From Clostridia bacterium (GTDB lineage: Bacteria > Bacillota > Clostridia > Oscillospirales > Oscillospiraceae), in NCBI GenBank assembly GCA_021153265.1, contig JAGKTU010000078.1, forward strand, positions 1 through 21,439: DNA of 21,439 nt. The letters are read 5' to 3'. A program made the position numbers and the translations under genes. The notes under the pieces were generated by a model. The model saw nothing but the letters and a program-made list of their open reading frames with translations, had not been told where the DNA came from and searched no databases. Positions 14,688 to 21,342 of this stretch are shown here, one piece after another. Numbering within the stretch: position 1 is the stretch's first letter; each line of letters opens with the position of its first letter.

Positions 14688-16052
14688 ATGAAAAAAATCA
14701 AGAATCTTCCCGAAAGTTCCTTCCTGCTGCTGCTGTTTGGCTTCTTCTCCTTCGCATTTCTCGCCGCCGCACCGCTCATGCCCGACCGGGCTGAGATCTT
14801 CTCCGGTCTGATCCGGATCGTCAGCCAGTCCAGCAAGATCTCCACCAACTACTTCGCCGTGGGCGGTTACGCCGCCACCTTCCTGAACATGGGTCTGGTG
14901 GGCGTATTGATGGTTGCCATGTTCGCCATCTTCGGCGCCAAGCCCAATAACGCCTCCACTCTGGCCTTCATCCTGACTCTGGGCTTCTGCTCCTGGGGCA
15001 TCAATATCCTGAATATGTGGCCCAGCATCTTCGGTGTCATGGTCTACTGTTTGGTCAAGAAGGAGAAGTTCGGCGCAAATGTCAACGCCATGCTCTTCTC
15101 CACCGGCATCGCTCCTCTGATCACCGATCTGATGATCCGCTATCCCCATGCCGAGGTCATCGGCTTTAACCCTCCCGGCGTCGTGCTGGCGCTGGCTGTG
15201 GGTCTGATCATCGGCTTCTTCCTGCCTGCCGGTCTTGCCCACTCCCCCAAGGTGCATAAGGGCTTCGACCTGTATTCCGCAGCCCTGCCCATCGGTATGA
15301 CCGCCTTTTTCCTCAACGCCACCCTGTTCAAGACTCTGGGCGTGGCGCTGCCCAAGGCACTTTCCGATATCGCCCCCGAGAGCATGCAGGTGGCACCGCA
15401 GGCCACGGTGAACATCTTCTGCGGCGTGCTGTTCGGCACCTGCGTGGTGCTGGCTCTGCTGCTGGGCTGCCGTCCCAAGGACTATTGGAAGCTGCTGACC
15501 GACCCTGCTCTGGTGACCAATTTCTCCTCCACCTATGGCAACGCCACCTTCCTGATGAATGTGGGTGTGTTTGGCCTGTTCATTCTGGGCTACTACAACC
15601 TCATCGGCGCCACCTTCAACGGCATTACCTTCGGTATCATTTTCTGCATGCTGGCTACCTGCAACTCCGGTTCCCACCCCGGCAACGTCTGGCCCATCAT
15701 GCTGGGCTACTTCGTAGCCTCCACCGTGGCCGGCTGGATCGCACCTCTGGTTGGCGGCACCTTTACGCTGGCCATCAATGCCCAGGCCATCGTGGTGGGT
15801 CTGTGCTATGCCAATGGCCTGAGCCCCATCGCCGACAAGTACGGCTGGCGCTACGGCTTCATCGCCGCCATCATGCACTATCTGCTGGTGACCAGTGTGC
15901 CGGCTCTCCACGGCGGCTACTGCCTGTATAACGGCGGCTTCACCGCGGCTCTGATCTGTCTGATCCTCGTTCCCGAGCTGGAGCGGTTCTTCAAGACCAA
16001 GGACGAGCGCAAGGAAGCCAAGGCAGCCAAGAAGACTACCAACGCACAGTGA
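14688..16052 (+). CDS. DUF1576 multi-spanning membrane protein, ZTP-regulated probable transporter
   Basis: The 454-residue protein has about ten or eleven hydrophobic helices through almost its whole length and a Lys/Glu/Ala-rich cytoplasmic tail from about residue 435. It resembles DUF1576 membrane proteins, whose substrate is not known. Gly/Asn/Pro-rich turns such as YGNATFLMNVG and CNSGSHPGN look like substrate-path segments. The ZTP riboswitch upstream and the fchA-folD operon next to it suggest uptake of a compound that relieves 10-formyl-THF or purine shortage (a folate, purine, or one-carbon source); that is inference. AGGGGTG is the ribosome binding site. It forms a single-gene unit with a strong terminator 7 bp after the stop. 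Confidence 0.85.
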   Translation: MKKIKNLPESSFLLLLFGFFSFAFLAAAPLMPDRAEIFSGLIRIVSQSSKISTNYFAVGGYAATFLNMGLVGVLMVAMFAIFGAKPNNASTLAFILTLGFCSWGINILNMWPSIFGVMVYCLVKKEKFGANVNAMLFSTGIAPLITDLMIRYPHAEVIGFNPPGVVLALAVGLIIGFFLPAGLAHSPKVHKGFDLYSAALPIGMTAFFLNATLFKTLGVALPKALSDIAPESMQVAPQATVNIFCGVLFGTCVVLALLLGCRPKDYWKLLTDPALVTNFSSTYGNATFLMNVGVFGLFILGYYNLIGATFNGITFGIIFCMLATCNSGSHPGNVWPIMLGYFVASTVAGWIAPLVGGTFTLAINAQAIVVGLCYANGLSPIADKYGWRYGFIAAIMHYLLVTSVPALHGGYCLYNGGFTAALICLILVPELERFFKTKDERKEAKAAKKTTNAQ

Positions 16053-16058
16053 AAAATC

Positions 16059-16089
16059 AATCCCGGAGGGTAAACCCTCCGGGATTTTT
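16059..16089 (+). terminator. Intrinsic terminator of the DUF1576 gene
   Basis: A perfect stem AATCCCGGAGGG.../...CCCTCCGGGATT (16059-16071 with 16074-16086), with an effective loop of about four to six bases, ends in TTTTT (16085-16089). On the minus strand it is followed by TGATTTTT, so it may also end the hypothetical gene at 16124-16468. Confidence 0.87.
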
Positions 16090-16123
16090 ACCGCATATTG
16101 TAAGACAGGAGGGCAGATTCGCA

Positions 16124-16468
16124 TCAGAAGCCAGCTTCTTTCTTGATTTCTGCGTAAAGCTGCTTGTGCAGACAGTTAGTCAGCTTGTATGGGAAGCCCT
16201 CGTATGTGAACGAGATGTAGGTGTTGAAGATAAATGTGCTTGTTTTCAGCTTGGAAATCTTCGTCAGATCGACAGAGTAGAGAAGCTGTCCCACATCTTG
16301 GTTCATATTGGTGTCGTAGATATCCAATGTACTGCCTTTCAGACACATCAGGCAGAAGCCGTATTCCCCATTGGGGAGCTTTGTGGCGTTGGCGACACCT
16401 GCTAACTTGCGGTTATCTACCAGACCTCTGATAAGCAGTCCCTTCAAATATTGATCTTGCTTGCTCAT
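16124..16468 (-). CDS. Hypothetical protein, AT-richer than neighbours
   Basis: I do not recognise this gene with confidence. The 114-residue product is soluble, without membrane segments. It mixes beta-prone stretches (for example YGFCLMCL, TLDIYDT, STFIFNTYISFTYE) and ends in a basic helix (CLHKQLYAEIKKEAG). This could fit a small PH-like or other beta-sandwich fold, but that is a guess. An in-frame ATG at 16483 overlaps the ribosome binding site; GGAGGT (16481-16476) is 7 nt from the ATG at 16468, so the protein starts MSKQDQYLKG. It follows the rRNA methyltransferase gene after 24 bp. Its base composition is visibly more AT-rich than the flanking genes and its codon use is mixed, which suggests recent acquisition. 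Confidence 0.72.
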   Translation of the reverse strand: MSKQDQYLKGLLIRGLVDNRKLAGVANATKLPNGEYGFCLMCLKGSTLDIYDTNMNQDVGQLLYSVDLTKISKLKTSTFIFNTYISFTYEGFPYKLTNCLHKQLYAEIKKEAGF

Positions 16469-16492
16469 ATAGGTTACCTCCATTTGATAGGT

Positions 16493-17845
16493 TCAATATG
16501 GTTTTGTAAGACATACAATAGATTCCACATGGGCGCAACGGGGGAACAAATCGGCGGCGAGGGCGTTTTGGAGGACATAGCCCCGTTCTTTCAGCAGCGC
16601 CACGTCCCGGGCGAGGGTCGCCGGGTCGCAGGACACATACACGATGCGCCGGGGGGAGAAGCGGTGCAGCGCCTCGATGGTGTCGGCGTTTAAGCCCTTT
16701 CTCGGAGGGTCGACCACCACAACGTCCGCTTGGATACCCTGTTTTTCCAGTTCCAGAGCGGCCTGACCGGCATCGCCGCAGAAAAATTCCGCGTTCTCGA
16801 TGCCGTTTCGCTTGGCGTTGTCCCGGGCGTCCTCCACGGCTTGGGGGATGACCTCCACGCCGATGACCTTGCCTGCGGCAGATGCCATGGCAAGGGTGAT
16901 GGTGCCGACGCCGCAGTAAAGATCCAGAACGGTATCGCTTTTCGTGATCTGGGCTTGGGAAATGGCGGCTTCGTAGAGTCTTTGCGCCTGATGGTGGTTC
17001 ACCTGATAAAAAGACCGGGGACTGAGCCGGAAATTCAGACCGCACAGGGTGTCCTCGATGAAGCCGGGGCCATAGAGGGTGATGAATTCGTCGCCCAGCA
17101 CGGCGTTGCCCTTCTTGGTGTTCACGGAAAGCACCAGGGTGGTGAAGCCGGGGATGGCTTTCAGCCGCTCGATGAGGGCTTCGGGTTTCGGGATGCGGTT
17201 GCCATTAACGGCAAGGCACACTAAAATCTGCCCGGACACCGCGCCCCGGCGGACGTAGATGTGCCGCAGAAGACCCTTGTGGTTTACTTCGTCATAGACT
17301 GTCACCCGGAATTGGTTTACATAATCCATAACCGTATCTTTGACCCGGTCGGTGTCCTCCGGCAGGATCAAACAGCGGTTATTTTCCACCACATCGTGGG
17401 TGCCTGCCCGGAAAAATCCGGCGTAGGCTCTGTTTTTCTTCACTGCCACGGGGTACTGAGCCTTGTTGCGGTAGCCGTAGCAGGTGGGGGCGGCGAGGAT
17501 GGGCAGGCTTTCCAAATTTTCGCCGCCCAAGCGGTTTAAACACTGGCGGACCCGGTCGGCTTTCAGCCGGGTCTCCTCATCGTAATCCATGTGCCAGAAG
17601 TCGCAGCCGCCGCAGCTGGCGGAGATGGGACATTCCCGGTTTACCCGGTGGGGGGATTTTTCCAGAATCTCCACGATTTTGCCGGCAGCCCAGGTTTTCT
17701 GAGCCTTTTCGATCCGAACCCGGACCCGCTCCCCGGCGATGGCGTTGGGGATGAATACGGCGCAACCCTCCACCTTTGCCACACCCTGCCCCTCGGCGGT
17801 GTAGTCGGTGATCAGGGCTTCGTAGATTTGATTTTTGATCAGCAT
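16493..17845 (-). CDS. 23S rRNA (uracil-C5)-methyltransferase, RlmCD/RumA family
   Basis: The 450-residue protein has an N-terminal TRAM domain (about 1-60), an iron-sulphur site with C72, C78, C81 and C158, and a C-terminal SAM methyltransferase domain with LDLYCGVGT (308-316) and the catalytic motif VSCDPATLARD (nucleophile C406). It makes 5-methyluridine in 23S rRNA (U747 and/or U1939 in E. coli numbering). Which site cannot be told from sequence; one RlmCD enzyme does both in Bacillus. GGAGG lies 7 nt before the ATG. The gene is in line with the GNAT gene upstream (27 bp) and the hypothetical gene downstream (24 bp). Confidence 0.93.
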   Translation of the reverse strand: MLIKNQIYEALITDYTAEGQGVAKVEGCAVFIPNAIAGERVRVRIEKAQKTWAAGKIVEILEKSPHRVNRECPISASCGGCDFWHMDYDEETRLKADRVRQCLNRLGGENLESLPILAAPTCYGYRNKAQYPVAVKKNRAYAGFFRAGTHDVVENNRCLILPEDTDRVKDTVMDYVNQFRVTVYDEVNHKGLLRHIYVRRGAVSGQILVCLAVNGNRIPKPEALIERLKAIPGFTTLVLSVNTKKGNAVLGDEFITLYGPGFIEDTLCGLNFRLSPRSFYQVNHHQAQRLYEAAISQAQITKSDTVLDLYCGVGTITLAMASAAGKVIGVEVIPQAVEDARDNAKRNGIENAEFFCGDAGQAALELEKQGIQADVVVVDPPRKGLNADTIEALHRFSPRRIVYVSCDPATLARDVALLKERGYVLQNALAADLFPRCAHVESIVCLTKPY

Positions 17846-17872
17846 AGGGATTCCTCCATGGGAAGGGAAGTG

Positions 17873-18340
17873 TTACAGCTTCGTTTCCATCATGATGTGC
17901 CGGGGGGTTAAGCCCCGGTTTTCGTAAAAGCGCATGGCATTGTCGTTGCCGCACCAGACGTTCAGGGTAATAAAGCCGCAGCCGATATTTTTGGCATAGG
18001 CCGTCACATGCTCATACAGCGCCGAGGCAACACCCTGTCCCCGGCAGCTTTCGTCCACGCACAGGTCGTCGATGTAGAGTTCTTTGTGGTCGGTGCGGAC
18101 GGTGCTGCCGGTGTGATCCTTAATGACGCAGAAACAGTAGCCCTTGAGAAAATCCTCCTCCACAGCCACGAAAATGGGTTTTTCGGGGATTTTCAGCAGT
18201 TCGGCAAGGGCATTTTCGTCATATTTGACGCCGTTGGGCTTAAAAATATCCGGTCGGATGGCCTGATGGACGTTGCAGACTTGGGTCAAAAGCTCCAGCA
18301 TGCCGGGAATATCGGCGCTTTGGGCAGGACGAATAATCAT
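17873..18340 (-). CDS. GNAT-family N-acetyltransferase
   Basis: The 155-residue protein has the GNAT fold, with the acetyl-CoA loop RGQGVA in motif A (LYIDDLCVDESCRGQGVASALYEHV) and motif B with NDNAMRFYENRGL near the C-terminus. The acetyl acceptor cannot be predicted. A TTG at 18358 would extend it by six residues, but AAAGGAAT sits about 7 nt before the ATG at 18340, which is the better start (MIIRPAQSADI). The cooT terminator ends only about 16 nt upstream, leaving no room for a separate promoter after it, so expression probably depends on read-through or on a promoter inside cooT. Confidence 0.87.
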   Translation of the reverse strand: MIIRPAQSADIPGMLELLTQVCNVHQAIRPDIFKPNGVKYDENALAELLKIPEKPIFVAVEEDFLKGYCFCVIKDHTGSTVRTDHKELYIDDLCVDESCRGQGVASALYEHVTAYAKNIGCGFITLNVWCGNDNAMRFYENRGLTPRHIMMETKL

Positions 18341-18356
18341 AGGTAGATTCCTTTCC

Positions 18357-18390
18357 AAAAAAATCCCTCCGGGGGAACGCCCGGAGGGAT
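18357..18390 (-). terminator. Intrinsic terminator after cooT
   Basis: ATCCCTCCGGG (18363-18373) pairs with CCCGGAGGGAT (18380-18390). On the minus strand it is followed by seven T residues (18363-18357). It begins 5 bp after the cooT stop and ends 16 nt before the GNAT start codon. Confidence 0.85.
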
Positions 18391-18395
18391 CGGTG

Positions 18396-18590
18396 TCAGC
18401 AGGCGGTTTCCTTGACGATGACGTAACCGTCCACCAGATTGGCCTTCACCAGCTCGCCCTCGATGGCGCAGGTGCGCTCCATCAGGTCGGTCAGGATCAC
18501 CATGCCATCCTTGCACTCGATGGACATGACGTTGCGCATGGCCACGGTTTCGGGGGCCATGGTATTCTTATAAACAGTAGACAGACACAT
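18396..18590 (-). CDS. CooT-family nickel-binding protein
   Basis: The 64-residue protein starts MCLSTVY, the CooT signature in which Cys2 is the metal ligand, and keeps the family beta-rich layout (MSIECKDGMVILTDLMERTCAIEGELVKANLVDGYVIV in outline). CooT was described as a nickel protein linked to carbon monoxide dehydrogenase maturation; many genomes carry CooT-like proteins without that enzyme nearby. Additional Cys residues at 26, 41 and the last position are visible. GAGGT lies 7 nt before the ATG. It follows the His-rich gene by 10 bp and ends in a strong terminator, so both are one transcript. Confidence 0.85.
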   Translation of the reverse strand: MCLSTVYKNTMAPETVAMRNVMSIECKDGMVILTDLMERTCAIEGELVKANLVDGYVIVKETAC

Positions 18591-18600
18591 AGTTTTTACC

Positions 18601-19005
18601 TCACTTGATATCCAGGCTGCTAAGCACCACGCTCAGGCGCATATTGCCCTTTTCAAAGTCGGAAACAGCGGCCATGACCTGCTCGTAGGCGGTGTGGCTG
18701 CCGGCCTTCTCCAGCTGCATGGCCAGATCCGCCAGTTCCTTGGCGTGGGCGGCGTTGTGACCCACCATGTACTTCATCAGAGCCACCAGTTCCTCCATGG
18801 GGGTGTGCTGGCAGGTGCTGCCGCAGCTGTGGCAGTCGTGGGTGCAGTCGTGGGAATGGGTGTGCTCGTGGCCGTGATCATGCAGATGCTCGTGGGTGTG
18901 AGGGTGTGCATGGTCATGGGCGTGGGCATGGGAATGCTCGTGGGTGTGGGTGTGACCGTTGTGGGTATGTTCATGGGAGTGGGTATGTTCGTGATCCAGA
19001 TGCAT
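18601..19005 (-). CDS. His-rich metal-binding protein, likely nickel or zinc storage
   Basis: The 134-residue protein has two parts. Residues 1-67 are an extreme His-rich region (28 His, mostly alternating with D/E/T/S/A) followed by a Cys cluster (C54, C58, C61, C65). Residues about 70-134 are a helical domain containing GHNAAHAKELADLAMQLE and EKGNMRLSVVLSSL. No membrane segment or signal peptide is visible, so it is probably cytoplasmic. His-rich regions of this type bind nickel or zinc in HypB, SlyD and Hpn-like proteins; the metal is inferred. It has a near-perfect promoter and AAGGAGGT ribosome binding site, is followed at once by cooT, and is divergent from a CsoR-type repressor that probably controls it. 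Confidence 0.85.
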   Translation of the reverse strand: MHLDHEHTHSHEHTHNGHTHTHEHSHAHAHDHAHPHTHEHLHDHGHEHTHSHDCTHDCHSCGSTCQHTPMEELVALMKYMVGHNAAHAKELADLAMQLEKAGSHTAYEQVMAAVSDFEKGNMRLSVVLSSLDIK

Positions 19006-19036
19006 GGATTGTACCTCCTTAGTCGCTTTTTTCTAT

Positions 19037-19065
19037 ATTATAGCGGTACAGGACGGCGATGTCAA
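19037..19065 (-). promoter_or_regulatory. Consensus sigma-A promoter for the His-rich/cooT operon
   Basis: On the minus strand TTGACA (19065-19060) and TATAAT (19042-19037) are separated by 17 bp, a perfect consensus promoter. The -10 box is about 32 bp from the ATG. Such a strong promoter is a natural target for repression by the divergently encoded CsoR-family protein. Confidence 0.85.
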
Positions 19066-19100
19066 AGCATTTATTTTCTTTGCCCATCCCCCCTCCGGGC

Positions 19101-19129
19101 TTGCATAATGGGGGAAAAACGAGTATAAT
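19101..19129 (+). promoter_or_regulatory. Sigma-A promoter for the CsoR-family repressor
   Basis: TTGCAT (19101-19106) and TATAAT (19124-19129) are 17 bp apart. The spacer contains a G5 run followed by A5 (AATGGGGGAAAAA from 19107). G-runs flanked by A/T are typical of CsoR/RcnR operators, so this may be an autoregulatory site; no clear palindrome is seen. Confidence 0.75.
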
Positions 19130-19164
19130 AGTGCGAAACCCCGAAAGAAAGAAGGGACGCATCC

Positions 19165-19440
19165 ATGAGCCACGACCACATCCATGAAAATCAAAAAGCG
19201 GTGGTCAACCGCCTTTCCCGTGCCATCGGCCATCTGGAGAAGGTTAAGCGGATGGTGGAGGAGGGCAGCGACTGCTCCGAGGTGCTGGTGCAGCTGGCGG
19301 CGGTGCGTTCGGCGCTGGATAACACCGGCAAGGTGATCCTCAAGGACCATCTGCGGCACTGTGTGACGGATGCGGTGGCCTCCGGCGATGATGACGCGGT
19401 GGATGACCTGTGTCTGGCTATCGACCGGTTTATGAAATAA
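19165..19440 (+). CDS. CsoR/RcnR/FrmR-family metal-sensing transcriptional repressor
   Basis: The 91-residue protein is the normal length for this all-helical tetrameric repressor family. The metal-sensing ligands C37, H62 and C66 of the CsoR type are present, with an extra His at 65. The N-terminus MSHDHIHEN is His-rich (H3, H5, H7), a feature of nickel or cobalt sensors such as RcnR. It normally represses metal export or storage genes until metal binds. Divergence from the His-rich/cooT operon suggests that this is its target. An AGAAGGG ribosome binding site precedes the ATG. A terminator shared with the convergent lipoprotein gene follows the stop. Confidence 0.92.
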   Translation: MSHDHIHENQKAVVNRLSRAIGHLEKVKRMVEEGSDCSEVLVQLAAVRSALDNTGKVILKDHLRHCVTDAVASGDDDAVDDLCLAIDRFMK

Positions 19441-19442
19441 GA

Positions 19443-19480
19443 AAAGGGAACGGCAGTTCACTGAGCCGTTCCCTTTATTT
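19443..19480. terminator. Bidirectional intrinsic terminator between csoR-like and DUF4349 genes
   Basis: AAAGGGAACGGC (19443-19454) pairs with GCCGTTCCCTTT (19465-19476) around a 10-nt loop. On the plus strand TTTATTTTT follows; on the minus strand TTTTCTTATTTC follows. Both adjacent stop codons are within a few bases. Confidence 0.87.
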
Positions 19481-20365
19481 TTATGCCTTGGGTTTTCTGT
19501 TGCGGAATTTTCTGACGATCACCGCAATGGCGAAGCCGATGCCGCCAAACAGTACCAGATAGGGCAGGTTGGCAAGCGTCCAGATCGCCAGTTCCAGCGC
19601 GCCGGTGCCGATGCCCTTCAGGCTGTCCACGAAACCGCCGGAGATCCGCTGCCAGACGGTTTTTTCTTCTTCGGTGTCGGTGTAGTCCCGAACCTCGTCA
19701 ATGTTCAGAGAAATGGTGGCGTAGTCCACCTGATTTTCCAGCACACGGAGCTGGGTGGTGACACTCTCCAGCTCATAGCGCACGTCCGTCAGCCGGGCTT
19801 CGATCTGCAGCAGGTCGGACATATCCTCCGCCTGTGCCAGCAGCTCCAGCAGGCGAGTTTCCTCAGTCTTTAGCGCGTTGAGGCGGCTCTCGGTGGCGAC
19901 GTAGGTCAGCGTCACATCTTCCTGCTGCTTGTTTTGGCTCACCACATGGCAGATATCGCCCACCTGAGCGGTGAATTCCTCGGTCTTTGCCACCGGGATG
20001 CGGACGGTAAGATTAGCGCTGCGGTAGCGGCGGCCGGAATAGTTGCTGCCGTTGTAGACGTTCTGATCCTGCACATAGCCGTCAAATTGGCCGATCTGGT
20101 CACTCAGCTGAGTGAGGGCGGCATCCAAATCCTGTGTTTCCACGGACAGATCCATGGTGACGATCCACTTTCTGCCTTCTTCCATGGTGGTGTTGGCGCC
20201 GGATGCGTCGCTTATCATGCCATTTTCCGGGGCCATGGCGGCACCGGTTTCCACGATCATGTCCTTGGTGCCATAGTCTGCCGAATCCTCGGCTATGCCT
20301 TTCGCGGCGCAGCCGGTGAGCAGCAGAGCAACGAGCAGCAGGGCGACGATATTCTTCATTTTCAT
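19481..20365 (-). CDS. DUF4349-domain lipoprotein
   Basis: The product has a lipoprotein signal (basic KMK, Leu/Val/Ala-rich core and lipobox LLTGC with the lipidated Cys19). It continues with a DUF4349-type domain (about 65-230) containing a long coiled coil (about 150-195), and ends with a membrane helix (about 255-280) and a basic tail RKFRNRKPKA. The topology is an anchored extracytoplasmic domain; the function of DUF4349 is unknown. An in-frame ATG at 20371 lies only 1 nt from AGGAGG (20378-20373), whereas the ATG at 20365 is 7 nt away, so the latter is preferred (294 residues). It follows mrnC by 14 bp as the last gene of the operon. Confidence 0.85.
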   Translation of the reverse strand: MKMKNIVALLLVALLLTGCAAKGIAEDSADYGTKDMIVETGAAMAPENGMISDASGANTTMEEGRKWIVTMDLSVETQDLDAALTQLSDQIGQFDGYVQDQNVYNGSNYSGRRYRSANLTVRIPVAKTEEFTAQVGDICHVVSQNKQQEDVTLTYVATESRLNALKTEETRLLELLAQAEDMSDLLQIEARLTDVRYELESVTTQLRVLENQVDYATISLNIDEVRDYTDTEEEKTVWQRISGGFVDSLKGIGTGALELAIWTLANLPYLVLFGGIGFAIAVIVRKFRNRKPKA

Positions 20366-20379
20366 AGCCATTCCTCCTT

Positions 20380-20781
20380 TTATTCCTCCATGACAGCCTT
20401 GAACAGTTCATTCAGCCGCTCGGTGCGGCCCATGAGATACAGCGCGCCGAACAGGGCTTCAAGGCCCGTGGCCTTGGCGTATTCGGCAGGGGTGGCGGAT
20501 TTGGGAACTGCGTGGACGTGGGAATTTTTGCCCCGGCGGTAGAATGCCAGTTCTTCTTCGGTCAGCAGGGGGAGCAGTTTTTCCACAAACTTTGCCTGGG
20601 ATGTGGCCTTGACCATGTGGATGGTGTCCCTGTGGAGCTTGTCCACGGTTTTGCCGCCCTTGGCGCAGAGGTAGCCCCGGCAGAGAATTTCAAATACGCA
20701 GTCGCCCATGTGGGCAAGACCTAAGTTGGAAATGGCGTCCACTTCCAGCTTGGTCATGTTCATTTTGAAGTAATTTTCCAT
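20380..20781 (-). CDS. mrnC: Mini-ribonuclease III
   Basis: The 133-residue protein is an RNase III catalytic domain without a double-stranded-RNA-binding domain, the defining layout of Mini-III. The active-site motif AHMGDCVFEILCR (D27, E31) and the second acidic segment GLEALFGALYL are present, as is the family YRRGKN segment. Mini-III matures the 5' and 3' ends of 23S rRNA in Firmicutes. GGAGGT is 5 nt before the ATG. The gene starts within the last codons of the Gx transporter gene (22-bp overlap, different frame). The usual cysS neighbour is not next to it in this window. Confidence 0.93.
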   Translation of the reverse strand: MENYFKMNMTKLEVDAISNLGLAHMGDCVFEILCRGYLCAKGGKTVDKLHRDTIHMVKATSQAKFVEKLLPLLTEEELAFYRRGKNSHVHAVPKSATPAEYAKATGLEALFGALYLMGRTERLNELFKAVMEE

Positions 20782-21269
20782 TGATTACCTCCCCGATTCA
20801 CGAGAAATTGGGCGCAAAGCCCGGTAAAAAATCCGGTAATGATGCTCACCGCAGCCAGCATCGGCAGATAGGCGAAAACGCCGGGTGTCCCGGTGATGAA
20901 CACCGCCATACTCACCTGCCCCACGGAGTGGGCCACTGCCCCAAGGCTGCCTGCCACCCACATCTGCTTTCTGGTAAGCACCAGCTGCAGTAAAATCGTC
21001 ACCAAAATGGCGCAGAAACCGCCGGCGGCGGAGTAAAAAATCGAAGAAAAGTTGCCTGCGAACACCGCGCCAAGGAAGATGCGGCAGAACAGGATGGCCG
21101 CGGCTTCCTTCCACCCAAGGGCGAATACGGCGAACACCGTGACGATGTTGGCAAGGCCCAGCTTCACGCCGGGCAGAGGCACGATGGGGGGGATCTGGGC
21201 TTCGATCATAAATATGGTCAGCGCGATGGCGGTGAGCAATGCCATCAGGGTCAGTTTTCGGGTCTTCAC
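20760..21269 (-). CDS. Gx transporter family membrane protein
   Basis: The 169-residue protein has five or six membrane helices and contains PPIVPLPGVKLGLANIVTVFA, the region typical of the 'Gx transporter' group, formerly annotated as heptaprenyl diphosphate synthase component I. The group resembles ECF-type substrate-binding (S) components and its substrate is not established. The start is GTG at 21269 with GAGG 5 nt upstream. It is the first gene in the window of an operon with mrnC and the DUF4349 lipoprotein gene. A promoter is seen 30 bp upstream, so the operon probably begins here. Confidence 0.87.
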   Translation of the reverse strand: MKTRKLTLMALLTAIALTIFMIEAQIPPIVPLPGVKLGLANIVTVFAVFALGWKEAAAILFCRIFLGAVFAGNFSSIFYSAAGGFCAILVTILLQLVLTRKQMWVAGSLGAVAHSVGQVSMAVFITGTPGVFAYLPMLAAVSIITGFFTGLCAQFLVNRGGNQWKITSK

Positions 21270-21297
21270 GGCATCCTCGCCACCTTTCTATAAATAT

Positions 21298-21326
21298 AGA
21301 ATAGCAGATTTCCAAGGGAAAGTAAA
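21298..21326 (-). promoter_or_regulatory. Probable promoter for Gx transporter-mrnC-DUF4349
   Basis: On the minus strand TTTACT (21326-21321) and TATTCT (21303-21298) are 17 bp apart, about 28 bp upstream of the GTG start. It lies 17 bp from repeat copy E. Confidence 0.55.
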
Positions 21327-21342
21327 GCAGATCCGGTTGGGA

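Noticed and set aside
14631..16124. 497-residue open frame on the minus strand
   Set aside because: It is antisense to the DUF1576 gene; the Gly/Gln/His-rich translation is low in complexity and runs through the riboswitch terminator region.
19083..19112. Palindromic CsoR operator (CCCAT ... ATGGG)
   Set aside because: The half-sites are about 20 bp apart and imperfect, so only a weak G-run signal is reported.
18694..19128. Plus-strand frame opposite the His-rich gene, rich in Val, Met and Gly
   Set aside because: The repeated Val/Met/Gly pattern is the reverse of the CAT/CAC codons of the His-rich gene.
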